Under the pieces are notes generated by a model. That model saw only the letters and a program-made list of their open reading frames with translations. It did not search any database and had not been told where the DNA came from. DNA of 64,000 bases from a bacterium (GTDB taxonomy: Bacteria > Myxococcota > UBA727 > JAUIJE01), in the NCBI GenBank assembly GCA_030431455.1, contig JAUIJE010000007.1, positions 186,001 through 250,000 of the forward strand, in the 5' to 3' direction. The position numbers were made by a program, and so were the translations under genes. Numbering within the stretch: position 1 is the first letter of the stretch; each line of letters begins with the position of its first letter. Positions 17,214-26,600 of this stretch are shown piece after piece.

Positions 17214-18114
17214 AGGAGACCCCTCCCAGTACCTGTACCCCGCCGGCGGTGTTCTTGCCCATGAACACAAAGTCGCAGCCCACCTCGAGGGCGAGACCGC
17301 GCCAGGCGAACACGCTCATCGCCGGCCCCAGCGAGGTGAAGCCCTTGCCCACCACCTCGTCGGCAAAGGGGCTCGATTTGTCCATGGACTCGATGCGCAC
17401 CGCGTTGATCATCAGCAAGACCCGGCGCCCGAGGGTGAACACCCCGCCCGCCCCCTGGACGATGACCGCGTCGGTGAGCCCGGCGGTGCGGTGCCGAAAC
17501 CCCACGTCGACGGTGACGAACCCGTCGACGACGGGGATGCCCGCGCCGGCGGACAAAAAGCCCGTGATGTCGACCTGGCCGTCGCCGAGCGCGGGGAAAA
17601 AAGGCGTCGAACGGGGCAGCCCGGGGATGGTGCCCGACTGGCGCCCCTCGATGCTCGGCCCCCCGCGATACAGCGGCACCTTGAGCTCGAGCCGGGAGCT
17701 GACGGTGAACACCTCCGTCGACAAAAGCCGGGTCTGGCCCCCGATCATCGCGTCCCCGAGCCCCGCGGTGTGAAAGCTGAGCCCGCTTTCGTGCCGGTTG
17801 GTGGAGAAGATGTACGGGACAAAACCGACCACGGTGAACCAGTCGGTGATGCCGACCTCGCCATACCCGTACAGGGTCTGGGCCCGGAGCAAGAAGGGCG
17901 CGCTGTCCTTCTGCACGCCCTCGGTGTCGTAGGTGAACCACGACGAGAACGTGGCCGAACCGAGCTTGAGGTACCCGCCCCCTTGCGGCTTGGTCCACGC
18001 GCCGGCCGCGGCCGGAGACGCCGCCCCCCCGACGAGGCACGCCACGAGGAGGCCGGCCGTCCACCCCGTGCGCGGGGGTGACGGATGTTGCATGTTGGAC
18101 CGGGTCGCTTTCAT
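17203..18114 (-). CDS. Outer-membrane beta-barrel protein, transporter-like
   Basis: Signal peptide (TAGLLVACLVGGAASPAAAGAW) followed by about 265 residues of amphipathic beta strands with alternating aromatic residues, ending in a C-terminal aromatic (VLGGVSYGF), as expected for an outer-membrane barrel. Segments such as GGYLKLGSATFSSWFTYD, YGYGEVGITDWFTVVGFVPY and FLSAGAGIPVVDGFVTVDVG recall the family once linked to phenol meta-cleavage pathways and now treated as general outer-membrane transporters. The frame stays open to 18942 opposite another gene, but only the part from 18114 (or 18093) makes protein sense. It overlaps the DUF547 gene downstream. Confidence 0.7.
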   Translation of the reverse strand: MKATRSNMQHPSPPRTGWTAGLLVACLVGGAASPAAAGAWTKPQGGGYLKLGSATFSSWFTYDTEGVQKDSAPFLLRAQTLYGYGEVGITDWFTVVGFVPYIFSTNRHESGLSFHTAGLGDAMIGGQTRLLSTEVFTVSSRLELKVPLYRGGPSIEGRQSGTIPGLPRSTPFFPALGDGQVDITGFLSAGAGIPVVDGFVTVDVGFRHRTAGLTDAVIVQGAGGVFTLGRRVLLMINAVRIESMDKSSPFADEVVGKGFTSLGPAMSVFAWRGLALEVGCDFVFMGKNTAGGVQVLGGVSYGF

Positions 18115-18177
18115 CACGGGGCTGTTCCGGTTAGAACACAACAGGTCTTTTGGCACCATCAGCCATACGAGGCGCCC

Positions 18178-19374
18178 ATGTTCGCGTATCCCGTCCTGAT
18201 CGTCACCTGTTTGCTCGGCCAGACCCCGGCCCCCGCCGGCGACAAGGCCCCGCCCAAGGCCCAGACCGCCGCCCCCGCCGACGCCGGGACCGAACAAAGC
18301 CCCCCCGCCGCGCCCCCGCCCCCCGACGACACCGGCGCGGAAAAGCCCGCCGCCCCCGCGGCGACCGGCACCGCGGACACCCCCCCCGCCCCCGCGGCCC
18401 CGGCCGCGCCCGAAGGCCCCAAAAAGCGCCTGCTCGTGCTCAACCTCGTCGACAAGGGCGCGGGCCCCGAGGTCACCCAGGCCCTCACCGACGCGGTGTC
18501 GAAGCAGGCCGCGGAGAGCTACATCGGCGAGGTCGTCACCCCCAAGGACGTCGAGACCGAGGTCCAACGCGGCGAGCTGCAGATGATGGCCGGGTGCGAC
18601 AGCGACAACTGCGCGTTCTCGCTCGGGACCCTGGTCGACGCCGAGCGCGTGCTCGCGGGCAACGTGGCCAAGGTGGGCGCCGACTACCTCATCACCCTGC
18701 TCGTCGTCGACGTGGGCTCGGGCAAACGCGAGGCGTTCGAGCAACGCAAAGTCCCTGCATTCAACGAACTCTATTTCTACGCGGCCAAGCAGCTCACCGC
18801 CATCGCCCTCACCGGCCAAAGCGTGGACTTCGCGGTCCCGGTGATGCTCGAGTTCTCCGAGGACGTGGACCCCAAGGTGCTCGTCGACGGCAAGGAAGGC
18901 CAGCTCCAAGGCAAGCTGGTCATGCTCGACCCCGGCTCGCACGAGATCAAGGTCGAAGCCGCCGGCTACGAGACCTGGAAGACCTCCATCGACGTCAAGG
19001 CGGGCCAGCCCATGTCACTGCGCGTGGAGTTCGTGTCTTCGCGCATCCCGCTGTGGCCGGTGACCATCACCCTCGCGGGGGTGGGCGTCGTGCTCGCGGC
19101 CATCGCCACCCCCCTGTACATCGTCGCCCACGGCCGCATGGGCACCTTGCACGACACCCCGGTGGTGGGCGGCATCATGGGCGGCCTGTTCGATCGGGAC
19201 GAGACCTACCTGTACAAAAAGCCCGCGAGCTCTGCGTTCCTGAGCGGCAAACAGTCCGAGGTGTTCCTGTTCGCGGTCATGGGCGATGCCCTGATCGGCA
19301 CCGCGGTCGTGGCCGAGCTGTGCGCCGCGGGCGTGCTCACCGCCGACGTGGTCTGGTGGGCCTTGGCCGAATAG
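18178..19374 (+). CDS. PEGA-domain membrane protein
   Basis: Start ATG at 18178 with ACGAGG nearby. A signal peptide (YPVLIVTCLLG) leads into a ~70-residue Ala/Pro/Asp linker. A globular alpha/beta domain follows (KRLLVLNLVDKGAGPEVTQA to DYLITLLVVDVGSGKR) of the type that in myxobacteria looks like a periplasmic TolB- or CsgG-like binding unit. A PEGA domain comes next (PKVLVDGKEGQLQGKLVMLD then PGSHEIKVEAAGYE), and the C-terminus has two or three membrane helices (LWPVTITLAGVGVVLAAIAT). PEGA domains are thought to bind surface polysaccharide or envelope proteins. The role is unknown. It is divergent from the barrel gene, sharing a ~65-base intergenic space. Confidence 0.7.
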   Translation: MFAYPVLIVTCLLGQTPAPAGDKAPPKAQTAAPADAGTEQSPPAAPPPPDDTGAEKPAAPAATGTADTPPAPAAPAAPEGPKKRLLVLNLVDKGAGPEVTQALTDAVSKQAAESYIGEVVTPKDVETEVQRGELQMMAGCDSDNCAFSLGTLVDAERVLAGNVAKVGADYLITLLVVDVGSGKREAFEQRKVPAFNELYFYAAKQLTAIALTGQSVDFAVPVMLEFSEDVDPKVLVDGKEGQLQGKLVMLDPGSHEIKVEAAGYETWKTSIDVKAGQPMSLRVEFVSSRIPLWPVTITLAGVGVVLAAIATPLYIVAHGRMGTLHDTPVVGGIMGGLFDRDETYLYKKPASSAFLSGKQSEVFLFAVMGDALIGTAVVAELCAAGVLTADVVWWALAE

Positions 19375-19463
19375 GCCAAGGTGCCCGGGCCGCGGGCCCC
19401 TTGCGTTTGGCGCCGCACTCCCTAGGTTGAACAAGGGCGCGTCGCGCCCCAGAAGGGGGACGC

Positions 19464-19943
19464 ATGGGCCGCACAATGTTTCTGTCCATCACGCTGCTGG
19501 CGCTCGCCGGCGCGGGCTGCACCGAAAAGTCCGTGTCGGTGGAAAAGGAGCTCGCGGACAAGAGGTTCGCCCAGCTCGAACGGCTTGACGCGCTCTACGC
19601 CGCCTACGGCCAGGGCGAGCTGGCCGCCGCGGTGCACAAAAAAGCTCTCCAGAGCGCGGAAAAGTCCGCCGCCGAGGAGAAGACCCAAGCGGACAAGGAC
19701 GTCACCCGGGAGCTGATGACCGCCCTGTCCTCGGCCGCGCTGGAGATGGACCGGTCGGCCTTCGACGAGCACTGCATCGACCTCGGCCGCGGCCAGCGCC
19801 CGTCGATCCTCTCGCCCAAGGCGCGCGCGTTTTTCGCCGACAAGGCCACCCTCGACAAATGCCGTGACATTGCCCAGGTGCAGTTCGAGATCGAGGCCCT
19901 CGAGACCGAGCTCAAACGCCTCAAGGCCCTTCCCGCGGAGTGA
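19464..19943 (+). CDS. Small helical lipoprotein, function unknown
   Basis: A 159-aa protein with a clear lipoprotein signal (ITLLALAGAGC, Cys19), then an almost entirely helical, highly charged domain (DKRFAQLERLDALYAAYGQG and QFEIEALETELKRLKALPAE) that probably forms a coiled coil in the periplasm. GGGGGAC lies about eight bases before the ATG. Its stop overlaps the start of the next gene (GTGA), so the two are coupled. No family was recognised. Confidence 0.7.
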   Translation: MGRTMFLSITLLALAGAGCTEKSVSVEKELADKRFAQLERLDALYAAYGQGELAAAVHKKALQSAEKSAAEEKTQADKDVTRELMTALSSAALEMDRSAFDEHCIDLGRGQRPSILSPKARAFFADKATLDKCRDIAQVQFEIEALETELKRLKALPAE

Positions 19944-20497
19944 GCGACGAAGGCCGCACGCTGCGCGCGGAGCTGTTGGCCATGCAGGCCAGAGACCTCG
20001 CCACCCGGGCCGCCCTCGTCGAGAGCGGTGAGCTGTTCGACGAGGGGTACCACCCGCGCATGCGGGCCGTGCACGAGGCGCACAACCGCCGCATGCAGGC
20101 CTTGATCGAGGCCCACGGCTGGCCGCGCCAAAGCGAGGTGGGCGAAGACGGGGCCGAGGCCGCGTGGCTGATTGTGCAGCACGCCGTGCTCGCGGCCGGG
20201 TTCCAGCGTGCCTGCGTCCCCCTGCTGCGCGCGGCGGTGGAGGCGGGTGAAGCCCCGGGCTGGTGTCTGGCCTATCTCGAAGACCGGGTGCGGGTGGGCC
20301 AAGGGCTGCCCCAGCGCCACGGCACCCAACACGAGACCGTGGACGGCGTGGTGCGGCCGCTGCCGGTCGAGGACGCGGCCACACTCAACGCGCGGCGGGC
20401 CGCGCTCGGCATGCGCTCCCAACAAGCGCACACCGCCGCGCTGCAAGCCGAGCACGACGCGGCCCAGGCCGGTCGGGCCGGGGATCAGAACAGGTAG
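19940..20497 (+). CDS. DUF6624-like protein
   Basis: A 185-aa protein starting at a GTG that overlaps the previous stop by four bases. The sequence HGWPRQSEVGEDGAEAAWLI followed by VQHAVLAAGFQRACVPLLR, and then YLEDRVRVGQGLPQRHGTQ, matches the pattern I know for DUF6624: WP, AAWLIVQH, then L-x-DR-x3-x2-G-x2-QRYGTQ. No signal peptide is visible, so it is probably cytoplasmic. The biochemical function of the family is unknown. The 3' end overlaps the convergent gene by 13 bases. Confidence 0.65.
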   Translation: MSDEGRTLRAELLAMQARDLATRAALVESGELFDEGYHPRMRAVHEAHNRRMQALIEAHGWPRQSEVGEDGAEAAWLIVQHAVLAAGFQRACVPLLRAAVEAGEAPGWCLAYLEDRVRVGQGLPQRHGTQHETVDGVVRPLPVEDAATLNARRAALGMRSQQAHTAALQAEHDAAQAGRAGDQNR

Positions 20498-21315
20498 CGG
20501 TCGTCGCCGCCGAAGCCGGGCTCGGCGGTGTCGTCCGCGGGCGCGGGCGACTCGGCCGGCGCCTCGATGCGCACCGCGGGGCTGTCCTCGAGCGCGGGCT
20601 GGCCGTCGTCGTCCGCCGGGGGCGTGGCGTCGGCGGGCGCGTCGGGATCGGGGGCCTCGCCGGGCGCGGGCTCGAAGGAATCGGGCGCGGGGGGGGCGGC
20701 CTTTGGCGCGGGGCCGGGCGCCGCGGGGGGGGGCGTGGGCTTTTTCTCGTCGGCGGGCGGCTGGGGCACGGGGGCGGCGGGCGGATCGGCCGCGGGCGGT
20801 ATCCACTTTTTGCGTTCGGGCTTGGGCGGGGGGCCTCGGTAGGCGCCCTTGGCCTTCGCGACCTTGAGGTGGTGGTTGTAGGTGTTGATGCTCGCGATGG
20901 GGAACAGCCAGAGCTTGTTGACCGCGATGGCCCCGACGAAACAGGGCGGACACGGCATCAGGCAATAGCTGAGGTAATACATCGCCATGTGCACCGCGAA
21001 GGTCCAGCCCGCGTCGGTGAAGAAGTCGTCGTCGGGGAAATAGCCGACCATGAGGGGGGCGACCCAGGCCGAGCCGCAGGTCTCGCCCCCGAACAGATGC
21101 CCGATGTAGATGGCCCAGAAGTTGTCGTCCACCTCGGGCTCGAGGTCGTCGACCAGGGTGAACGGCAGGTGCATGGCCAAACACCCCGACCCGTCCGGGT
21201 CGATGGCTTCGGGGTCCACCGGCCGTGACGCGGTGGGTTCTTCTCGGTCCGCCCGGGCCGACGGCTCGGTGGCGGCGGGGGCCACGGACAGCAACAGAAC
21301 CATGCCCAGGATCAT
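20485..21315 (-). CDS. Hypothetical membrane protein with long Pro/Ala-rich tail
   Basis: A signal-like N-terminus (ILGMVLLLSVAPAATEPS) precedes a compact ~120-residue region with hydrophobic segments (DNFWAIYIGHLFGG, FFTDAGWTFAVHMAMYYLSY) and four Cys in CLMPCPPCF. The last ~120 residues are low-complexity Pro/Ala/Asp with no recognisable fold, as is frequent for envelope-tethered proteins in this genome. No family was recognised. It ends just 30 bases before lepB stops on the same strand, so it may be transcribed from the lepA-lepB operon. Confidence 0.55.
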   Translation of the reverse strand: MILGMVLLLSVAPAATEPSARADREEPTASRPVDPEAIDPDGSGCLAMHLPFTLVDDLEPEVDDNFWAIYIGHLFGGETCGSAWVAPLMVGYFPDDDFFTDAGWTFAVHMAMYYLSYCLMPCPPCFVGAIAVNKLWLFPIASINTYNHHLKVAKAKGAYRGPPPKPERKKWIPPAADPPAAPVPQPPADEKKPTPPPAAPGPAPKAAPPAPDSFEPAPGEAPDPDAPADATPPADDDGQPALEDSPAVRIEAPAESPAPADDTAEPGFGGDDRYLF

Positions 21316-21345
21316 GTCAGGCCCCCCTTCCCGTCCGCCGCCATG

Positions 21346-22614
21346 TCACTGGATCCCCTGGAACAGCCGCGACCAGCGGAACGCAGGCAATGTGAACCGG
21401 CCGAGGTCGACGCTGCGCTCCGACCCGTCCACGCTCATCCAGATGAACAGCGCCTTGCCCTTCACGTTGTCGATCGGCACCGCGCCCCAGCTGCGCCCGT
21501 CGTTGCTGTTGTCGCGGTTGTCGCCCATGACGAAGATGAAGCCGTCCTTGACCGTGCATTGGTCTTCGTTGCAGCTCAGCCCCTCGAGGCGGTGGCCTTT
21601 GGGCCAGGTGGTCTTCAAGGTGTACGACGACTCTTGGTAGCCCGCGTGGGGGCCGAAGCCGGGGATGGTCTCTTCGAACCGGTGGGCCTGGGATTGCTCC
21701 CACCGCCGCCCGCCCTTGAAGTCCATGTACGGCTCCGGGGCGGGGGTGACCTCTTGGTCGTAGCGCACCCCGTCGACCACCGGCATGTTCTGCTCGATGC
21801 GCACGGTCTGTCCCGGGCCCGCGATCACCCGCTTGATCCAGTCCTCGCCGGCGTTCTCGCGCACCCAAGGCGGGGCCACGAACACCACCACGTCGCCGGG
21901 CTTCGGCGTCGACCAGCGCATCACGTACTTGGGGTCTTTGGCGAAGGGGACCGAGACCCCGTACCAAAAGCGGGCCACGAACAGGTGATCGCCGACCTCG
22001 AGGGTGGGGATCATCGACCCGGACGGAATCTGAAAGGGCTCGACCACAAACGCGCGCAATGCCAATGCAATGGCAAACGCCACCACCAGCGAACGGAGTT
22101 GGCCCAAGGTCGAGGCCTGGGGACCGAAGGCTTTGTCCGCCGCCGCCGCCGCCGCCTGGGTCGCCTCCACCAAGAGGGTCTCGGCTTTGTCGTCGTCCTT
22201 TTCCGCCCGGGCGTCGAGAACTTTCTGTTTGAGCATCAACAGCGCCCCCTCGAGCGCGCTTTTGCCCTCGGCGGAGATGTCCTTGTCTTTGCCCTTTTGA
22301 ATCCGGCCGAGCGCCTTTTGCAGGTCACCGACCAAGAACCGCGCTTCCTTCTCCGCCCGCAGGCGCCCCGACGAGAAAAACGCGTTGTCGATGAGCGCGC
22401 CGAGGTGGGTGGTCACCAAATACAGCAAGGCCACCGCCATGAGCAGGCCGAGCACGACGTTGGACCCGGTGCCGTCGCGGGTGAACACCAGCCCCCACGC
22501 GTAGTAGACGAACAGGATCGTCAACACGAACGCCACCCCGTTGCCCGGGGTCAAAAACCGCTCCCGAAAGCTCAGGGGCATGGCGGCGTCGGCGGGGATG
22601 GTCTGTTCGCTCAC
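21346..22614 (-). CDS. lepB: Signal peptidase I with N-terminal membrane extension
   Basis: Cleaves signal peptides of exported proteins at the outer face of the inner membrane. The serine-lysine dyad is present: FQIPSGSM with catalytic Ser at about 200 and KRVIAGPGQ with Lys at about 261, plus the conserved GDNRDNSNDGRSWG near the end. The N-terminal ~180 residues hold two or three membrane helices (VAFVLTILFVYYAWGLVF and NVVLGLLMAVALLYLVT) and a helical cytoplasmic loop rich in Lys/Glu. I prefer the GTG at 22614 (AAGAGG five bases upstream) to the ATG at 22644. It lies 33 bases after lepA, the classic gene pair. Confidence 0.92.
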   Translation of the reverse strand: MSEQTIPADAAMPLSFRERFLTPGNGVAFVLTILFVYYAWGLVFTRDGTGSNVVLGLLMAVALLYLVTTHLGALIDNAFFSSGRLRAEKEARFLVGDLQKALGRIQKGKDKDISAEGKSALEGALLMLKQKVLDARAEKDDDKAETLLVEATQAAAAAADKAFGPQASTLGQLRSLVVAFAIALALRAFVVEPFQIPSGSMIPTLEVGDHLFVARFWYGVSVPFAKDPKYVMRWSTPKPGDVVVFVAPPWVRENAGEDWIKRVIAGPGQTVRIEQNMPVVDGVRYDQEVTPAPEPYMDFKGGRRWEQSQAHRFEETIPGFGPHAGYQESSYTLKTTWPKGHRLEGLSCNEDQCTVKDGFIFVMGDNRDNSNDGRSWGAVPIDNVKGKALFIWMSVDGSERSVDLGRFTLPAFRWSRLFQGIQ

Positions 22615-22647
22615 GTTGGCCTCTTGTACCCTGCCCTGCCCCATCCG

Positions 22648-24444
22648 TCAGTCGACCTTGAGCACAGCGAGGAACGCCTCCTGCGGGATGTCGACGCTGC
22701 CCACCGCCCGCATGCGCTTTTTGCCCTCTTTTTGCCGTTCGAGCAGTTTGCGTTTGCGGCTGATGTCGCCGCCGTAACATTTGGCGGTCACGTCCTTGCG
22801 CAGGGCGCCCAGCGTCTCCCGGGCGATGATTTTGCCGCCGATCGCGGCCTGGATCGCGATCTTGAACTGCTGGCGGGGGATGATCTCTTTCATCTTTTCG
22901 CAGAGCACCCGGCCGCGCTTCTGCGAGGTCTCGGCGTGGGTGATGATGGACAGCGCGTCCACCGGCTCGCCGTTGACCATGACGTCGACCTTGACCAGCT
23001 TGGACGGCTTGTAGCCCTCGATTTCGTAGTCGAGGCTCGCGTAGCCCCGGGTCACGGTCTTGAGGCGGTCAAAGAAGTCGAACACCACCTCGGCGAGCGG
23101 CAGCGAATACTCAATCAATACGCGGTTTTGTGACGCGTAGTTCAAGTTCTTTTGAATGCCCCGGCGGTCCTCGCAGAGCTGCAGGATCGGCCCCACACAG
23201 TCGCTGGGGGCGTGGATTTGGGCGTGGATGAACGGCTCTTCGATGCGGTCGATGAAGGTCCGGTCGGGCAGCCGCGAGGGGTTGTCGATCTCGAGGACCT
23301 CGCCGTCGTTTTTGAACACGTGGTAGATGACGGTGGGCGCGGTGGTGATGAGGTCGAGGTTGAACTCGCGCTCCAGGCGCTCCTGCACGATCTCCATGTG
23401 GAGCAACCCGAGGAAGCCGCAGCGGAAACCGAAGCCGAGGGCCTGGGAGGTCTCGGGCTCGAACAGCAGGGCCGCGTCGTTGAGGGCGAGCTTGGCCAGG
23501 GCCTCTTTGAGGTCTTCGTAGTCGGCGGTGTCGATGGGGAAGATGCCCGCGAACACCACCGGGAGGACCTCTTTGAAGCCCGGGAGCGGCTTGACCTTGC
23601 CCTGGGCCGAAGCCAATGTTACTGTGTCGCCGACCTTGGCGTCGGCCACCGCCTTGATGTTGGCGATGATGAAGCCCACGTCCCCGGCCTCGAGGTGCTT
23701 GAGCTTCATGGGGTGCGGGTTGTAGGCGCCGACCTCCTGGACCTCGAAGGTCTTGTCGTTGTGCATCAGGAGGATGTCGTCTTTGGCTTTGACCTTGCCG
23801 TCGACGATGCGCACGAGGATGATCACCCCGCGGTACGCGTCGAACCAGCTGTCGAAAATGAGCGCGCGCAGGGGCGCGTCGGGGTCGCCCTTTGGCGGGG
23901 GGATGTCGGTGACGATGCGCTCGAGCAGGACGTCCACGCCCTGCCCGCTCTTGGCCGAGACCTCGACCGCGGTGGACGCGTCGAGCCCGATGATGTCCTC
24001 GATCTCGGCCTTGACCCGGTCCGGCTCCGCGCTCGGGAGGTCGATCTTGTTGAGCACGGGCACGATTTCGAGGTTGTTGTCGAGGGCGAGGTAGACGTTG
24101 GCCAGGGTCTGGGCCTCGACCCCCTGGGCCGCGTCCACCACGAGCAAGGCCCCGTCACAGGCGGCCAGGCTCCGGCTCACCTCGTACCCAAAGTCGACGT
24201 GCCCGGGGGTGTCGATGAGGTGGAAGATGTACTCTTTGCCGTCCTGGGCCTTGTACGGCAGGCGCACCGCTTGGGCCTTGATGGTGATGCCCCGCTCGCG
24301 CTCCAGGTCCATCTTGTCGAGGTACTGCTGCTTGGCTTCGCGCTTGGTCACCGCCCCGGTGAGCTCGAGGATGCGGTCGGCCAGCGTGCTCTTGCCGTGG
24401 TCGATGTGGGCGATGATCGAGAAGTTGCGGACGTTGTCGGACAC
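22648..24444 (-). CDS. lepA: Elongation factor 4 (LepA GTPase)
   Basis: Ribosome-associated translational GTPase. The P-loop is AHIDHGKST near residue 12, switch II is [14 protein letters not shown], and NKIDLP follows as the base-recognition motif. The characteristic LepA C-terminal domain is complete, ending near [20 protein letters not shown]. The length of 598 aa matches the family. The start codon is GTG at 24444, giving the usual N-terminus [14 protein letters not shown]. It is the first gene of the lepA-lepB pair and is divergent from the calcium-loop lipoprotein. Confidence 0.97.
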   Translation of the reverse strand: MSDNVRNFSIIAHIDHGKSTLADRILELTGAVTKREAKQQYLDKMDLERERGITIKAQAVRLPYKAQDGKEYIFHLIDTPGHVDFGYEVSRSLAACDGALLVVDAAQGVEAQTLANVYLALDNNLEIVPVLNKIDLPSAEPDRVKAEIEDIIGLDASTAVEVSAKSGQGVDVLLERIVTDIPPPKGDPDAPLRALIFDSWFDAYRGVIILVRIVDGKVKAKDDILLMHNDKTFEVQEVGAYNPHPMKLKHLEAGDVGFIIANIKAVADAKVGDTVTLASAQGKVKPLPGFKEVLPVVFAGIFPIDTADYEDLKEALAKLALNDAALLFEPETSQALGFGFRCGFLGLLHMEIVQERLEREFNLDLITTAPTVIYHVFKNDGEVLEIDNPSRLPDRTFIDRIEEPFIHAQIHAPSDCVGPILQLCEDRRGIQKNLNYASQNRVLIEYSLPLAEVVFDFFDRLKTVTRGYASLDYEIEGYKPSKLVKVDVMVNGEPVDALSIITHAETSQKRGRVLCEKMKEIIPRQQFKIAIQAAIGGKIIARETLGALRKDVTAKCYGGDISRKRKLLERQKEGKKRMRAVGSVDIPQEAFLAVLKVD

Positions 24445-24610
24445 ACCGCATGCCTACTGTTTTGGGCGGCATTGACCAACACCGAAGAGCGCATCGGGCG
24501 CCTATTCTCGGGCGCTGGGCGCTGCGCTCTTGACGCCCGGGCCGGCCTTTTGCACCATTCCGCGAAGAGCCGCGGCCGGTGATGAAGGCGGCCTCGGCCA
24601 AAGGAGAGTC

Positions 24611-25240
24611 ATGATGCGCGCGCTTGGGTTGGTGATGGCTTCGGGTTTGTCTTTGCTCGTGGCGTGTGGGGGCGACAGCAACCAGAAGGCCGACGACAAG
24701 CCGACCCAGTCTGCGCAAAAAAATGAGTCGACCACCGGCACCCAAGGGGCCAAGCGCATCCCCGCGGACACCTTCGACGAGGGGTGTTGCGAGCGGCGCA
24801 ACCTCGACCTCAACGGCGACGGCGAACCCGACGCGTACCAGTTCTATGTGACCAAAGAAAAAGAGATCGTGGTCATGCGCAAAGAGGTCGACATCAACTT
24901 CGACGGCAAGATCGACCTGGTGCGCAACTTCGACGAGCGCGGCAACGTGGTCAACGAGCGGCTGGACACCGACTTCGACGGCAAGATCGACGTGGTCAAC
25001 TTCTTCGAGAAGGGCAAGATCGTGCGCAAGGAGTACGACACCAACTTCGACGCCGCCGTCGACGTGTTCGCGTTCTACGAGCAGGGACAAATCACCCGCC
25101 AAGAAAAAGACCTCAACCACGACGGCAAGATCGATTTCTGGGAGTACTACGAAAACGGTGTGCTCGACCGCTCGGGCATCGACCGCGACGGCGACGGCGA
25201 AGTCGACGAATGGGAGACGTTGACCCGCAGCGAGGGCTGA
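24611..25240 (+). CDS. Lipoprotein with tandem EF-hand-like calcium loops
   Basis: The ribosome site AAGGAG lies four bases before the ATG at 24611 (a second ATG follows directly). A signal peptide with lipobox (SLLVACGG) leads to a short linker and then at least six repeats of about 23 residues, each built on a D-x-[ND]-x-D-G-x-[IV]-D loop: DLNGDGEPDAYQF, DINFDGKIDLVRNF, DTDFDGKIDVVNFF, DTNFDAAVDVFAFY, DLNHDGKIDFWEYY, DRDGDGEVDEWETL. The fourth copy has lost a Gly and probably binds less well. Such arrays form elongated Ca2+-stabilised rods. About 209 aa. The role is unknown; a surface structural protein or Ca2+ sensor is plausible. Confidence 0.8.
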   Translation: MMRALGLVMASGLSLLVACGGDSNQKADDKPTQSAQKNESTTGTQGAKRIPADTFDEGCCERRNLDLNGDGEPDAYQFYVTKEKEIVVMRKEVDINFDGKIDLVRNFDERGNVVNERLDTDFDGKIDVVNFFEKGKIVRKEYDTNFDAAVDVFAFYEQGQITRQEKDLNHDGKIDFWEYYENGVLDRSGIDRDGDGEVDEWETLTRSEG

Positions 25241-25261
25241 GCGGCGCGCAGACCGCGCCGC
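25241..25261. terminator. GC hairpin between convergent genes
   Basis: A perfect 8-bp stem, GCGGCGCG and CGCGCCGC with a five-base loop, starts directly after the TGA of the lipoprotein gene and ends 15 bases before the purA stop. It has no T-run on either strand. It could act as a bidirectional mRNA 3' stabiliser or Rho-assisted terminator. Confidence 0.45.
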
Positions 25262-25275
25262 GGGCCTGACCGCGC

Positions 25276-26577
25276 TCAGGGATTGAGCGGGTTGTCGACC
25301 TGAATCGTCTGGTCGCGCCCCGGCCCGGTCGAGATCATCGCCACCGGGATGCCGAGGGCGTCCGAGATGTACGCGATCAGGTTGCGCGCGCCCTCGGGCA
25401 GCTCGTCGACGCTTTGCGGTGAGCCCTCCCAGGCCTCGAAGCCGGGCAGCTCCTCGTACACCGGTTCGATGTCGGCGTACGCCTCGGGCGCCCGCGGGGG
25501 CACCGACAGCTCGGTCTCGCCGACCTTGTAGGCGGTGCACACCTTGATGTGGTCAAACCCGGCGAGCACGTCGAGCTTGGTGAGCGCGAGGTGGGTGCCG
25601 CTGTTCAGCCGCTTGGCATATTTGAGCTGCACGAGGTCGAGCCAACCGCAGCGCCGTTCGCGCCCGGTGGTGGCCCCGTACTCGCCGCCGCGGTCGCGGA
25701 TGCGTTCGCCCAGCGGGCCTTTGATTTCGGTGGGGAACGGCCCCTCGCCCACCCGGGTGGTGTACGCCTTGGCCACGAGGATGACGTGGTCGATGTCGCG
25801 CGGGCCGAGCCCGGTGCCCACCGCGGCGTGACCGGCCAAGGTGTTGCTCGACGTGACGTAGGGGTACGTGCCGTGGTCGAGGTCGAGCATGGCGCCTTGG
25901 GCGCCCTCGAGCAGCACCCGCTCGCCGTTTTCCACCGCCTCGTGCAGCCGCGTGGTGGCGTCGCCGACGAAGGGCCGCAGCCGCGCGGCGTGGCCTTTGA
26001 TGCGGGCGATCATGTCCTCGAGCTCGGCCCCGCGGTACATCTCGGCCCCGAGCGCGTCGAGGATGCTGTTGGCGTACATGACCCCGGCGCGCACCATCTT
26101 GGCCGCGCGTTGGTCGTCGACGAGGTCGACCATGCGCATGCCCCGCCGGGCCGCCTTGTCCTCGTAGGTGGGGCCGATGCCGCGGCCGGTGGTGCCGATG
26201 CGGCCCGAGCCCGCGGCGTGTTCGCGGGCTTTGTCCACCCGCTTGTGGAACGGGAGAATGACGTGGGCCCCGTCGCTGATGAGCAACCGCTTGTCGAGGC
26301 CGGTGGCCCCGCGGGCGGTGAGCAGTTCGATCTCTTGGAGCAACACCTCGGGGTCGATGACGCAGCCATTGCCGACGACCGCGCAGGTGCCTTCGCGCAG
26401 CACCCCCGAGGGCACGATGTGCAACACCGTCTGCACCCCGTCGATGACCAGGGTGTGCCCGGCGTTGTTGCCGCCTTGAAAGCGCACGACGTAATCGGCG
26501 TGGGCGGCGAGCCAATCGGTGATCTTGCCCTTGCCCTCGTCGCCCCATTGCGCGCCGACACACACGGTACAGCCCAT
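25276..26577 (-). CDS. purA: Adenylosuccinate synthetase
   Basis: Joins IMP and aspartate, using GTP, in the first committed step to AMP. The N-terminal P-loop GAQWGDEGKGKITD is exact, GGNNAGHT follows, and later come GIGPTYEDKAARRG and the GATTGRERRCGW loop, all standard for PurA. The length of 433 aa is normal. The start ATG has AAGGA upstream. It lies 23 bases after the TPR gene of the envelope cluster and appears to be the last gene of that transcription unit. A link between a purine gene and the envelope machine is probably accidental, but may ensure read-through expression. Confidence 0.96.
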   Translation of the reverse strand: MGCTVCVGAQWGDEGKGKITDWLAAHADYVVRFQGGNNAGHTLVIDGVQTVLHIVPSGVLREGTCAVVGNGCVIDPEVLLQEIELLTARGATGLDKRLLISDGAHVILPFHKRVDKAREHAAGSGRIGTTGRGIGPTYEDKAARRGMRMVDLVDDQRAAKMVRAGVMYANSILDALGAEMYRGAELEDMIARIKGHAARLRPFVGDATTRLHEAVENGERVLLEGAQGAMLDLDHGTYPYVTSSNTLAGHAAVGTGLGPRDIDHVILVAKAYTTRVGEGPFPTEIKGPLGERIRDRGGEYGATTGRERRCGWLDLVQLKYAKRLNSGTHLALTKLDVLAGFDHIKVCTAYKVGETELSVPPRAPEAYADIEPVYEELPGFEAWEGSPQSVDELPEGARNLIAYISDALGIPVAMISTGPGRDQTIQVDNPLNP

Positions 26578-26600
26578 CTTTGCCGTCCTTATCGCTCGGC

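Noticed and set aside
18115-18942. N-terminal extension of the barrel protein frame
   Set aside because: Antisense to the PEGA gene and compositionally a shadow. The signal peptide starts at 18114 or 18093.
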